DNA of 64,000 bases from Streptomyces sp. NBC_00820. Lineage in GTDB: Bacteria; Actinomycetota; Actinomycetes; Streptomycetales; Streptomycetaceae. The stretch lies in contig NZ_CP108882.1 in assembly GCF_036347055.1 (NCBI RefSeq), forward strand, positions 1,116,001 to 1,180,000, read 5' to 3'. This document shows positions 19,852-27,866 of the stretch, piece after piece. Below the pieces are notes generated by a model, which worked only from the letters and a program-made list of their open reading frames with translations, was not told where the DNA came from and did not search any database. Position numbers and translations under genes: made by a program. Position 1 is the stretch's first letter, and each line of letters starts with the position of its first letter.

Positions 19852-20099
19852 GATCTCTCCGGTGGTCGGAGCGGACGCCAGATTCCACGCGCGAACATAC
19901 CATTTCATCATATAGGGTTATAAGCAGCACTAGCGCCAGTGGGCTCCATCTGAACCGTCCCCGACGCGCATGTGCGACCAAAGAGGGCGCTGCGCGCTGC
20001 GTGACACGCCGCGAGCGATCCCTCCTCTCTCAATCGCGTTCTGGGCCGAAGGTGTTGGCCCGGCTCGCCGCCCGCGCCCTTTTCGAAGGGAACCGCTTC
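19852..20099. promoter_or_regulatory. Divergent promoter region between gvpO and the gvpY-like gene
   Basis: A 248-bp gap between divergent genes. Its most AT-rich part (about 19900-19925: CATTTCATCATATAGGGTTA) contains TATAGG/ATATAG hexamers that could be -10 elements. A shared regulatory region for the two transcripts is plausible; no known operator was recognised. Confidence 0.4.
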
Positions 20100-20924
20100 A
20101 TGAATGACACGACCAAGATCGCTCTCGCCGCCGCGGTCGCAGGTGGCTACGTACTCGGACGCACGAAGAAGGCACGTCTTGCCTTCGCTCTGGCGACGTA
20201 TCTCGCCGGCCGCCGTTTCGGGCTCAATCCTCAGCAGCTCCTGGTCGAGGGCCTCGACAGAGTCAAAGAACTTCCAGGGGTCGCCGAGCTGAACGAGCAG
20301 GTCCGCGGCGAATTGCTGAGCGCGGGACGCAAGGCGCTCGTCGCCACCGCCGATCGGCGCCTTGCCGATCTCGCCGGTTCCCTCCATGAGCGGACCCTGC
20401 ACTTCGGCGAGAAGTCGGAGGAGGAAGAGCCCGAGGAGGAGTTCGAGGAGGAGTTCGAGGAGGAGTTCGAGGAGGAAGAGGAAGAGCCCGAGGAAGAGGC
20501 CGAGGAGGAGGAAGAGGAAGAGCCCGAGGAAGAGGCCGAGGAGGAGTTCGAGGAGGAGGAAGAGGAAGAGCCGGAGGAGGAGGAACCGGAGGAGGAGGAA
20601 CCGGAGGAGGAGGAACCGCCACGCCGCCGCCCAGCGCGAGCCGCCGCGAAGAAACAGGCGGCCGAACCCCGCCCGCGCAAGGCGCCCGCAAAAAAGGCGT
20701 CTCCCACCAAGACGAGGGAACCGGCGAAGAAGACCTCGCCCAGGAAGACCGCTGCGAAGGCGGCACCGGCCAAGAAGACTGCGCAGAAGCGCGCAGCGAA
20801 GAAGTCGCCGGCCCCCGCGAAGAAGGCCGCCTCCAAGAAGACAGCAGCGAAGAAGACCCCCTCCAAGAGGGCGGCTCCCGCAAGGAAGTCAACTGCCAAG
20901 AAGACCGCTGCGCGGCGGAGGTAG
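20100..20924 (+). CDS. Gas vesicle accessory protein (GvpY-like) with Glu-rich and Lys/Ala-rich tails
   Basis: A 274-residue protein. Residues 1-~103 form a folded domain (KIALAAAVAGGYVLGRTKKA and then FGLNPQQLLVEGLDRVKELP) seen in actinobacterial gvp clusters, often mislabelled DNA primase. Residues ~104-178 are almost pure Glu with periodic Pro, Phe and Ala, encoded by GAG/GAA repeats at 20416-20625. Residues ~179-274 are Lys/Ala/Pro/Arg-rich with PAKKTxxKK units like the tail of Streptomyces HupS or histone H1. The protein is thus strongly bipolar. ATG 20100 gives an N-terminus typical of the family. It overlaps no neighbour and is followed 3 bp later by an SRPBCC gene. Assignment to gvpY is inference. 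Confidence 0.65.
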   Translation: MNDTTKIALAAAVAGGYVLGRTKKARLAFALATYLAGRRFGLNPQQLLVEGLDRVKELPGVAELNEQVRGELLSAGRKALVATADRRLADLAGSLHERTLHFGEKSEEEEPEEEFEEEFEEEFEEEEEEPEEEAEEEEEEEPEEEAEEEFEEEEEEEPEEEEPEEEEPEEEEPPRRRPARAAAKKQAAEPRPRKAPAKKASPTKTREPAKKTSPRKTAAKAAPAKKTAQKRAAKKSPAPAKKAASKKTAAKKTPSKRAAPARKSTAKKTAARRR

Positions 20925-20927
20925 GTC

Positions 20928-21896
20928 ATGGGAGGCAACGACCGAACCGCCGACCGCGGAGTGGATTCGGGCCTGGACATGCTGCGCGACGAGCTCGTCG
21001 ACTATCTCGGCGCCCAGGCAGAGCATCTCGTCGACAAGGCCGGTGAAAAACTGACGGATCTGACCGACCAACTCCTCGACACAGCCGAGGGCGGTGGCGG
21101 CGGGTTCCTCGCCGGTGTCGGCGGACGCATGCTCCACGGGGACTCCCCGCTGAAGGCGATCGTCAGTGAGAAGGCCAAGGGCATCAAGGACAGCGTGCTC
21201 GGCAAAGTCAAGGGCGTTTTCGGCGGCGGCAAGAGCGGGTCCGGCAGCACGAAGGTGATGAACATCGTCGAAGTGCTGGATGTGGGCGTGCCGATTCGCA
21301 CTGCTTACGACTACTGGACCCAGTACGACAAGTTCAGCGGGTTCACCAAGGGGGTCCGCAGTGTCTCCCAGAGCGATGAGGTCACCAGCGACTGGAAGGT
21401 GAAGGTCGGTCCCTCGACACGTGGCTGGAAAGCCACCGTTCAGGAACAAGTGCCGGACGAACGGATCGTGTGGACCTCCGAGGGCGCGAAGGGCACCACC
21501 CACGGCTGCGTCAGCTTCCATGAACTCACGCCCAACCTGACACGCATCGTACTCGTCGTCGAGTACTACCCCTCGGGCTTCTTTGAGAAGACCGGCAACA
21601 TCTGGCGTGCCCAAGGACGGCGCATGCGGCTGGACTTCAAGAACTTCCAGCGGTATGTCACCTTCGCCGACGAGGACGTCGAAGGATGGCGCGGGGAAAT
21701 TCGCGACGGCGAGGTAGTCCTGTCCCACGAGGAAGCAATGGAGGAAGAGGAAGCGGCGAACGGGAGCGAAGAGGTCGAGGAAAACGGAGAGGAAGAAGAC
21801 GAGGAAGAAGACGAGGAAGAAGAGCGCGACGAAGAGGAAAACCCCGACGAAGATGAGTACGAGGAAGAGGAAGACGAGGAAGAGGAAGACGAGTGA
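20928..21896 (+). CDS. SRPBCC-domain protein of the gas vesicle cluster (GvpZ-like)
   Basis: A 322-residue protein. Residues ~15-105 hold a helical, Gly-rich leader; residues ~110-245 form an SRPBCC/polyketide-cyclase-like fold (NIVEVLDVGVPIRTAYDYWT, VTSDWKVKVGPSTRGWKATV and then LTRIVLVVEYYPSGFFEKTG), and the last ~55 residues are an acidic Glu/Asp tail. SRPBCC folds bind hydrophobic ligands, but no catalytic set is evident. The start follows the stop of the previous gene by 3 bp, so the two are co-transcribed. In S. coelicolor a similar gene is inside the gvp operon; here it is divergent. Confidence 0.68.
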   Translation: MGGNDRTADRGVDSGLDMLRDELVDYLGAQAEHLVDKAGEKLTDLTDQLLDTAEGGGGGFLAGVGGRMLHGDSPLKAIVSEKAKGIKDSVLGKVKGVFGGGKSGSGSTKVMNIVEVLDVGVPIRTAYDYWTQYDKFSGFTKGVRSVSQSDEVTSDWKVKVGPSTRGWKATVQEQVPDERIVWTSEGAKGTTHGCVSFHELTPNLTRIVLVVEYYPSGFFEKTGNIWRAQGRRMRLDFKNFQRYVTFADEDVEGWRGEIRDGEVVLSHEEAMEEEEAANGSEEVEENGEEEDEEEDEEEERDEEENPDEDEYEEEEDEEEEDE

Positions 21897-22507
21897 CTGC
21901 GCGGGAGCCACCGTGCGGCAAGTCCCTTTGCCCCGCGCCTTCGCCGGGCGGGGAGTGCGGCTAGCGTCCTCGGCCTGGAGAAGCCGTCACTGAACGCGGT
22001 GGCGGCCTCTCTTCCCGGGCTGGCGCTGGACCTCAGAGGCGAGGTCGCCTGCCTGGACATCCAGATCAGCAGGCTGGGCGCCCCCAACTTCGGCCAGCCT
22101 GGCCGAAGTATTCCGGCACGGCAGCGCCTTGAGCGGCTGGGTCGCGCGGACGAGGCGCTCGAAGCGGCGGGCATCGCGCTGCTGGACGCTCCCGGCGTGG
22201 TGACCGCGACCTGACCGACTTAATCTCGCGCCGACGGACCTGGAGCTGCTCAGCTCGCTCTCCACGAGTCCGCTGACGTACCCCTCAGGTGGCATGGCGG
22301 CCATGTGAAGTCCCGTCCCGTCCCGGCCCCCGCTACGTCTGTCACCTGCGGGTACTCGTGCGACGTGTCCGTTCCGTGCCGACACGCCGTTCGTACGTCC
22401 CTCGTGTCCGGAGCAACCGTGAAGACCAGCTTCATCGACCACCCTCTCGAGAACACCCCCACGGGCGCGGCCGGGGTCATGACTGCGTTGGCTGCGAAGG
22501 CATTGCG
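21897..22507. other. 610 bp without a confident gene
   Basis: A 71-codon plus-strand frame (21999-22214) ends GIALLDAPGVVTAT but has no recognised relatives and no good start. CGCCTTCGCCGGGCGG and similar GC runs near 21940 could form a terminator for the gene above. The 22260-22500 part carries no recognised pattern. Confidence 0.4.
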
Positions 22508-23014
22508 ATGACGGCCGGAACCCTCACCGCCTTCCCGCGGCTCCGCTGCTGGGTCCCTTGGGGCGTGTACGCTCCCCAGGCTGACACCCGGCTCCTGGGG
22601 CGGGCGATGCGACGTGAGGGGATCACGAGCCGGACGGATGTGCTGGACCTGGGCACCGGCAGCGGCGTGCTCGCGGTGGAGGCAGCCCGGCTCGGCGGCC
22701 GTGTCACCGCGGTGGACATCTCCTGGGGAGCGGTCGCCACCGCCTGGTTCAACGCGCTGCTCAACGGACAGACCGTCCGCGTGCACCACGGTGACCTGGC
22801 ATCGGCCGTCCCGGGGTGCCGGTTCGACCTCGTGGTCACGAACCCGCCCTACGTGCCGACTCCTGCCCACGTTGCGCCCCGGGGCCGGTCCAGGGCATGG
22901 GACGCCGGAGCGGACGGCCGCCTGTTGATCGACCGCATCTGCGACACCGCACCGGCCGTCCTGCGGCCGACGGGGACCTCTACGAGCTGCATTACCAGGG
23001 CTTCGAGGGTGTGA
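22508..23014 (+). pseudogene. HemK2/MTQ2-type methyltransferase, 3'-truncated
   Basis: From ATG 22508 the protein matches a class I methyltransferase: GVYAPQADTRLLGRAMRREG, the SAM site VLDLGTGSGVLAVEAARLGG and the catalytic motif NPPYVPTPA. After VLRPTG (about 22970) it leaves the family and stops at 23014 with unrelated residues. Normally ~60 more residues follow. In another frame, coding for a different protein begins at the break, so a deletion has removed the 3' end. Confidence 0.8.
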
Positions 23015-23345
23015 ACGACGACCTCGAGTGGAACAACGACCTGCTGGCCCGCCGCGGCGCGCTCGAGTCCCGTTTCCTCGGCGCGTTGCGCGCTGACGTG
23101 CCGGTCGGCGGCACGACGACGGCCACGCAGGCACTGGACGAACTCCAGCTCGAACCGGTCGGCGACGACGGCAGCGTCTCCCACTTCCTCCGGGACCGGG
23201 GCAGTCTCGGACAGCTGCGTAAATACGCGGCGCTGCGCTCGCTTTACCACCTCAAGGAGGCGGATCCGCACGCCTGGGTCATCCCCCGGCTGCGCGGACG
23301 GGCCAAAGCCGCCATGGTCGCGGTGGAGTTCGCTGTACCTGCCGA
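22975..23345 (+). pseudogene. Iron-containing redox enzyme fragment, 5'- and 3'-truncated
   Basis: In the frame after the methyltransferase break, DLYELHYQGFEGVNDDLEWN and then FLRDRGSLGQLRKYAALRSL, HAWVIPRLRGRAKAAMVAVEF match the heme-oxygenase-like iron-containing redox enzyme family. Its N-terminus is missing and it diverges after KAAMVAVEF at about 23330. In intact Streptomyces loci this gene and the HemK2-like methyltransferase lie side by side, so an internal deletion between the neighbours explains the fusion. Confidence 0.72.
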
Positions 23346-23514
23346 CGTAGCCGGGCGATACCAGCCATCGCCGCGTACGGGGCCGCGCGTGCGCGTGGAA
23401 CCGGACTCGGTCTTCGACGTCGTGCCCCTGCTGCCTGCGCACGACCGGTCATGGCGGCCCCGCTGTTCCACGATGCCGTTGGGGAGCCGTCGGGGAGGTG
23501 GTGCCGGAGGACAG

Positions 23515-23720
23515 ATGGTGGAGCAGATCCGGAAACCCGAAACGGAGCCGGGCCCCGGCGCCGCGCGGCAGCGGGTGTTGCGTCTGGCCGGTCTGTCGGC
23601 CACCTCCGATACCGGGATGGACCGATTCGCCCAGCTGGTGACGCGGGTACTCCGCGTGCCCCGCCGCTTACACCGCGGCACTCGATCTGGCTGGCCGGAT
23701 CGACTGGAGCACCGTCAGCC
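23515..23720 (+). pseudogene. Debris: GAF/PP2C regulator N-terminus and IS5 transposase scrap
   Basis: 23515-23664 opens MVEQIRKPETEPG and then RQRVLRLAGLSATSDTGMDR, FAQLVTRVLRVP, which resembles the start of GAF-PP2C (SpoIIE-type) phosphatases; it breaks off at RVP. At about 23665-23718 another frame gives AYTAALDLAGRIDWSTVS, typical of the DDE core of IS5-family transposases. Neither is functional. From here to 24025 nothing else is recognised. Confidence 0.55.
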
Positions 23721-24025
23721 GAGGTCGACGGCAAGCCCTGTTCCGTCGTGTGGGCGGGCGCACTCCGGCGCGTCGCCCGTCGCGGGTTCGGCGACGGTAT
23801 CCCCGGGACGAGGCGACGCGTCCTGCACCAAAGGCGGGAAGCCGGTTTGTTTGCCTTCGTTCATGCGTTCCTGTTCGCGGCTCGGAATGCGTGGGTACCC
23901 GTACCTTGCTAGGTGCGCGTCACGTCGCATGCGTGTGGATGAGTCGGCCCTCAGGGCCCCGAGGGGGTGCCAAGTTTTTCGACGGGCATCATCCGGTGCC
24001 CGGCCTACCGATCGAGGCGACCGCC

Positions 24026-24502
24026 ATGACGGAGAACAGCACCAGCATCGGCAACCGGCCCAATGCGGGCGTGAGCGCGCTGAAGGGCCGAACCGGAGCC
24101 GGGGCTCCGGCGGAGACCAGGGGGAGGACCACCATCGCGGACGGCGTGGTGGCCAAGATCGCGGGCATGGCCGCCCGAGAGGTACCGGGCATCCACACCC
24201 TGGGCGGGGCTATGGGGCGCGCTTTCGGTGCCGTGCGGGACCGTGTCCCCGGCACCGGCAGCAGCGTCACCCAGGGAGTCAAGGTCGAGGTCGGGGAGCG
24301 GCAGACCGCCGTCGACCTCGACCTTGTCGTCGAGTACGGCGTTTCGATCGTCGACGTGGCAGGTGACGTGCGGTCCAACGTGATCGGCGCGGTGGAGCGG
24401 ATGACGGGCCTGGAGGTCGTCGAGGTGAACATCGCCGTTGACGACGTTCACCTGCCCGACGAGGAGGACGAGTCCGCATCTGGTGAGGGCCGCGTGAAGT
24501 GA
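24026..24502 (+). CDS. Asp23/Gls24 family envelope stress protein
   Basis: A 158-residue Asp23-type protein: TTIADGVVAKIAGMAAREVP, the Val-rich VTQGVKVEVGERQTAVDLDL and VEYGVSIVDVAGDVRSNVIG, AVERMTGLEVVEVNIAVDD. In Firmicutes Asp23 is held at the membrane by AmaP and responds to cell-wall stress; here an AmaP-like gene lies downstream in the same operon. The residues before TTIAD are a disordered leader. ATG 24026 is preceded by CGAGGCGACC. Confidence 0.9.
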   Translation: MTENSTSIGNRPNAGVSALKGRTGAGAPAETRGRTTIADGVVAKIAGMAAREVPGIHTLGGAMGRAFGAVRDRVPGTGSSVTQGVKVEVGERQTAVDLDLVVEYGVSIVDVAGDVRSNVIGAVERMTGLEVVEVNIAVDDVHLPDEEDESASGEGRVK

Positions 24503-24576
24503 TCCGCCGGCACACCGCCGCATCAGCACGTAAGCGGTGATCAGCAGGCGGCTCTGACGAGTTGGGAGCATGCGAG

Positions 24577-24744
24577 ATGAATGCAGCGACTGCGGGCCTC
24601 GGGGCCGGCATGGCCCTGGGTTTCGCCGCCTATTTCGGCGGCTTCTGGGCGTTTCTCCTGGTCCTTGTCCTGGGCGCGGTGGGGTTGACAGTCGGCCTCG
24701 TCGTGCAGGGCGACCTCGACCTCCACAGCCGGAGGCGGCAGTGA
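24577..24744 (+). CDS. Small membrane protein of the Asp23 operon
   Basis: A 55-residue protein with two hydrophobic helices broken by a short turn (AATAGLGAGMALGFAAYFGG, WAFLLVLVLGAVGLTVGLVV) and a C-terminal HSRRRQ. Its stop overlaps the GTG start of the next gene (GTGA). Comparable short membrane proteins (DUF2273-type) sit in Asp23 operons. A role as membrane partner is inferred. Confidence 0.75.
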   Translation: MNAATAGLGAGMALGFAAYFGGFWAFLLVLVLGAVGLTVGLVVQGDLDLHSRRRQ

Positions 24745-25160
24745 CCACCGGCCCGGGCTCGGTCACGTTCACCGACGGCGACGCCGACCCGCCGGCGCAA
24801 CGCATCGAGCTGCCGCCCCCGGCCGAGCGGGGCGCCACCGTGATCCGCGACAAGGCGGTCGGCCGGATCGCCGCCAGGGCGGCGCGCGTGGCCCAGTCCC
24901 AGCGCGCTGCCCTCCCGCCCGACCCGGGCGGATCGGCGCCGCCAAGCGCCTCCGCGGCCGTCCACCACACTGGATCGGTCCGCGTGCACCTGGACCTGGA
25001 CCTTCCCTACCCCATCGACATTCCCCTGGTCTGCGAGCGGATACAGCACGATGTCGCCGAACAGGTGGCGCGGCTGACCGGTCTGCGCGTGGGCGAGGTC
25101 ACCCTCACGGTCCGGCGACTGGTGCCGTCCTCCGACGCGCGCCGGGGACGGGTCCGGTAA
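24741..25160 (+). CDS. Asp23/Gls24 family protein, second copy
   Basis: A 139-residue protein starting at GTG 24741. RGATVIRDKAVGRIAARAAR is the family opening and VRVHLDLDLPYPIDIPLVCE, QHDVAEQVARLTGLRVGEVTL the C-terminal strand-helix-strand. It is related to but shorter in its core than the protein at 24026. It is translationally coupled to the small membrane protein. Confidence 0.82.
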   Translation: MTTGPGSVTFTDGDADPPAQRIELPPPAERGATVIRDKAVGRIAARAARVAQSQRAALPPDPGGSAPPSASAAVHHTGSVRVHLDLDLPYPIDIPLVCERIQHDVAEQVARLTGLRVGEVTLTVRRLVPSSDARRGRVR

Positions 25161-25215
25161 CCACCCGGCACTCCCCCCGGGCCGCCGGACACATTGATGA
25201 TCAAGGAGGACTGGC

Positions 25216-25917
25216 ATGACACCCGAACCAGGCCCTCCCGGCCACGGCAGCGCGTCCTGGGCGCCCCAGGACCCGGTGTCTCCGACTCAGGAGCCGTCAG
25301 AGCCCGAGCCATCCGACCCCGCCACTCCTCCGGCACAGCCGGCGGCGGACGATCCTGACGCACGGCGCCGGACCCACCGCCCGTGGTCCGCGCGCCGCCT
25401 GCCGGCTGCGCTGGTGGCCTCGGTGATACTCGTGGCGGCAGGCGCGGCACTGTTCGATGTCGTCGCCGTACGGGCGGGAAGCCGGGCGGCGGGCTGGCGC
25501 CGGCACCTGGCCGACGAGCTGGCCACGCGTCCGGTGGACGACGTGTGGATGCTCACCGGTGCCGCTGTGGCCGCTGCCGTCGGTCTCTGGCTGATCGTTC
25601 TGGCACTCAGCCCCGGGCTGCGCCATCAACTGCCCCTGCGCTCCCCTGCCGGCTGTCCGCCGCCCCGGCTGCGGGCCGCACTGGACCGTGACGCCGCCGC
25701 CGCTCTGCTGCGCGACGCCGCCATGCGGGTCCCGGGCGTCGGCGCGGCTCGTGTCCGGGTCCGCCGGCACCGAGTCAAGGTCAGGGCGGACGTCCGCTTC
25801 CGCGGCGCGCAGGAGGTGAAGAGCGACCTCACCGCCGTCCTGGACGAGGAGCGCGACCAGCTCGCTCTCGCCCGCCCTCCCCGAATCGTCGTACGCGTAC
25901 GGCAACGCACACCGTGA
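25216..25917 (+). CDS. DUF6286 membrane protein of the Asp23 operon
   Basis: A 233-residue protein with a disordered Pro/Glu N-terminus (~1-60), two transmembrane helices (LPAALVASVILVAAGAALFD and VAAAVGLWLIVLALSPG), and a C-terminal Asp23-like domain (RDAAMRVPGVGAARVRVRRH, RVKVRADVRF). The start at ATG 25216 follows AAGGAGG. It matches the DUF6286 family that accompanies AmaP in actinobacteria. Probably a membrane anchor or partner for the soluble Asp23 proteins. Confidence 0.82.
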   Translation: MTPEPGPPGHGSASWAPQDPVSPTQEPSEPEPSDPATPPAQPAADDPDARRRTHRPWSARRLPAALVASVILVAAGAALFDVVAVRAGSRAAGWRRHLADELATRPVDDVWMLTGAAVAAAVGLWLIVLALSPGLRHQLPLRSPAGCPPPRLRAALDRDAAAALLRDAAMRVPGVGAARVRVRRHRVKVRADVRFRGAQEVKSDLTAVLDEERDQLALARPPRIVVRVRQRTP

Positions 25918-26014
25918 TCGATACCGGACACCCGCCACCGGGCCCCGGCGCCCGATCCCTTCACCGCACTCGATCTCGTGTCAGCAACCAGCCCAGACGC
26001 ACCGGAGCCCGCAC

Positions 26015-26623
26015 ATGACGCCGCGACCCGTACTCAACCGCATTCTGCTGGCCCTCGCCGGTCTGGTGTTGCTCGGCGGCGGCTTGCTGGTCCTCGCGGC
26101 CGGCCTCGACGTCTACCGGAGCAACCACCTGACGCCACCCACCGGCTGGCCCCTGACCCTCCCCGGCGACGTCCTGCTCGGCTCCGCCGACCGTGCCCGC
26201 TGGAGCAGCCAGGGCTGGTGGTGGTGGCCCGCGGTCATCGCCGCCCTCGCCCTTGTGACCCTGCTCGCGCTGTGGTGGCTGCTCACCCAACTGCACCGGC
26301 ATCGCCCCGGCACTATGCCGGTCGGCGGTACACCACCGCAGGCAGGCATCGAACTGCGCGGCCAGGCGCTCGGCGACGCGATCGCCGCGGAAGCAAGCAC
26401 TCTTCCAGGCGTCCATCGAGCCCACGTGCGCATCACCGGACGTGCGGCCCACCCTCGCACCCGTGTCGACCTCATCCTCACCCCGCAGGGGTCACCGAAG
26501 GCCGCCCTGCAAGCACTCTGCGACGGTCCGCTGCGCACCGCCGGCCAGTCCACGGGCCGGCCGGACATGGGCACCGACGCCCGACTGCGTGTCGCCCATC
26601 ACAAGGCGCGCCGTACGCAATAG
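26015..26623 (+). CDS. amaP: Alkaline shock response membrane anchor, AmaP-like
   Basis: A 202-residue protein: two N-terminal transmembrane helices (LLALAGLVLLGGGLLVLAAG and VIAALALVTLLALWWLLTQL) with a loop containing GWPLTLPGDVLLGSADRARW, then a soluble domain with SAM-like strands and PGVHRAHVRITGRAAHP. The arrangement fits AmaP, which tethers Asp23. It is the last gene of the five-gene Asp23 set, 97 bp after DUF6286. Confidence 0.82.
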   Translation: MTPRPVLNRILLALAGLVLLGGGLLVLAAGLDVYRSNHLTPPTGWPLTLPGDVLLGSADRARWSSQGWWWWPAVIAALALVTLLALWWLLTQLHRHRPGTMPVGGTPPQAGIELRGQALGDAIAAEASTLPGVHRAHVRITGRAAHPRTRVDLILTPQGSPKAALQALCDGPLRTAGQSTGRPDMGTDARLRVAHHKARRTQ

Positions 26624-27051
26624 CCCCCTGGGGGCCTTGGAGCGGGCCAGGCCCGGGATGACCACCGCCGGACGTCGGCCGCCCGGTCAACTGGGCCGAG
26701 CAGGTGGCAGCCCACACGGATCCGACCGGAGCCGTGATCATGCCTGGCATATGCGCCGCGACGGCACCTCACAGCACGCGCGCCGGGGCAGCACGGCCGC
26801 CAGGTCGAGATGCCGCTGCGGCTGACCGCGCCCCGTTCACCGAAGGGGCCCTCGGCGTCCAGGGCAACCCACGCCGCCCTTGAGCACGTACGGCGATCTC
26901 GCCGCGAAGCGCGTGAGCCTCGCTCACCGGGTTACTCGTAGGGCTGGAAGAAGCACGTCACGCCGCTCGCGGTCAGGGTTCGGGCGGATCGGACCGGCCG
27001 GTCCTGACACGGGACACCACGGTGGTGCAGGCGGTGGAACCGGGGAGACCC
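26624..27051. other. 430 bp without a confident gene
   Basis: No supported coding sequence. GACGGTCCGCTG-like GC runs do not form a clear terminator. Possible decayed sequence around 26880-27050 reads into the next pseudogene. Confidence 0.4.
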
Positions 27052-27300
27052 ATGCCACGAGGATCGAGCGCGCAAAGAGGACGCCGGTACGAGCACATCG
27101 AAGAGTCGACCGAGGGACTCGGCCGGTCACCAGCCGCGCCGAGCAGACCGCGGCTCGCGCGGTCGGCAAGGCACACACAACGGGGCACAGGCCCGACGGC
27201 CGGCTGTACGAAGAAGCGCGGAAGCGCGACATCGAGGGCGGCTCCACCATGGCCACGGACAGCTCGCTCGCGCGCTCGGTCGCTGAACCGACGAGGAAAC
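27052..27300 (+). pseudogene. Rho N-terminal-domain/'plasmid stabilization' type protein, frameshifted
   Basis: ATG 27052 after GGGGAGACC opens MPRGSSAQRGRRYEHIEEST, the usual start of a short Streptomyces protein with a Rho N-terminal-like helix. The rest appears in another frame: EQTAARAVGKA, then GRLYEEARKRDIEGGSTM, matching the LYxxAxxxxIxGRSxM motif. A 1-bp indel between about 27110 and 27140 separates the two. The intact family is ~110 residues and probably binds nucleic acid; here it is broken. Confidence 0.6.
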
Positions 27301-27344
27301 CGACGGCCGCCGTCGCATACGGCGGCGTCCGTGAGGAGGAGACC

Positions 27345-27863
27345 ATGGCTGTCCGGCATCAGCTCATCGAGCGCGCACCGACCGCGCTCTGGACCGTGCT
27401 GAAGGACCCGTCACGCTTCGCGGACTGGGTCGTCGGAACATCAAACTCCGCACCCCGCGAGGGCCGATGGCCCGAACTCGGTTCGTCTCTCACCTACACG
27501 GTCAAACTCGGCCGCAAGAAAGCCGAGGGGTTCACCGTGGTCCGCCGCTACGAGCCGCCCCGGTACCTGGAACTGGAGGCACACGCCGGCGAGGAGAGCG
27601 CTCGCATCGCCTTCGACATCCTTCCCTGGGGCGACGACACCCTCGTCATCGTGGACGAGCATCCGCTGCGCGGGCTGAGCGGCTCGCTGCACAACACCGT
27701 CCTCGACGCTCTGATCCAGATCCGTCATCGCAAGATGCTCAGCCGCCTCGCACAACTGGTCGAAGAAGAGGCCGCGGCTTCCCGGCCCGCGAACGCCGGT
27801 CAACGGGGCGATGCCCCTCCACCGTCCGCGGTCACCGGGAATCCGCAGTCGCGGAAGAGGTGA
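27345..27863 (+). CDS. SRPBCC family protein
   Basis: A 172-residue protein: MAVRHQLIERAPTALWTVLK, DPSRFADWVVGTSNSAP and GSSLTYTVKLGRKKAEGFTV follow the polyketide cyclase/START-like fold, ending after VDEHPLRGLSGSL. Start ATG 27345 follows GAGGAGGAGACC. It is 3 bp before the desaturase-like gene, so they form a pair. No catalytic residues can be assigned. C-terminal residues are low complexity. Confidence 0.82.
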   Translation: MAVRHQLIERAPTALWTVLKDPSRFADWVVGTSNSAPREGRWPELGSSLTYTVKLGRKKAEGFTVVRRYEPPRYLELEAHAGEESARIAFDILPWGDDTLVIVDEHPLRGLSGSLHNTVLDALIQIRHRKMLSRLAQLVEEEAAASRPANAGQRGDAPPPSAVTGNPQSRKR

Positions 27864-27866
27864 GCC

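Noticed and set aside
20231..20980. Long minus-strand frame rich in Ser (SSSSGSSSSSS)
   Set aside because: It is only the antisense of the Glu-repeat gene on the plus strand; GAG/GAA repeats read backwards give Ser/Leu codons.
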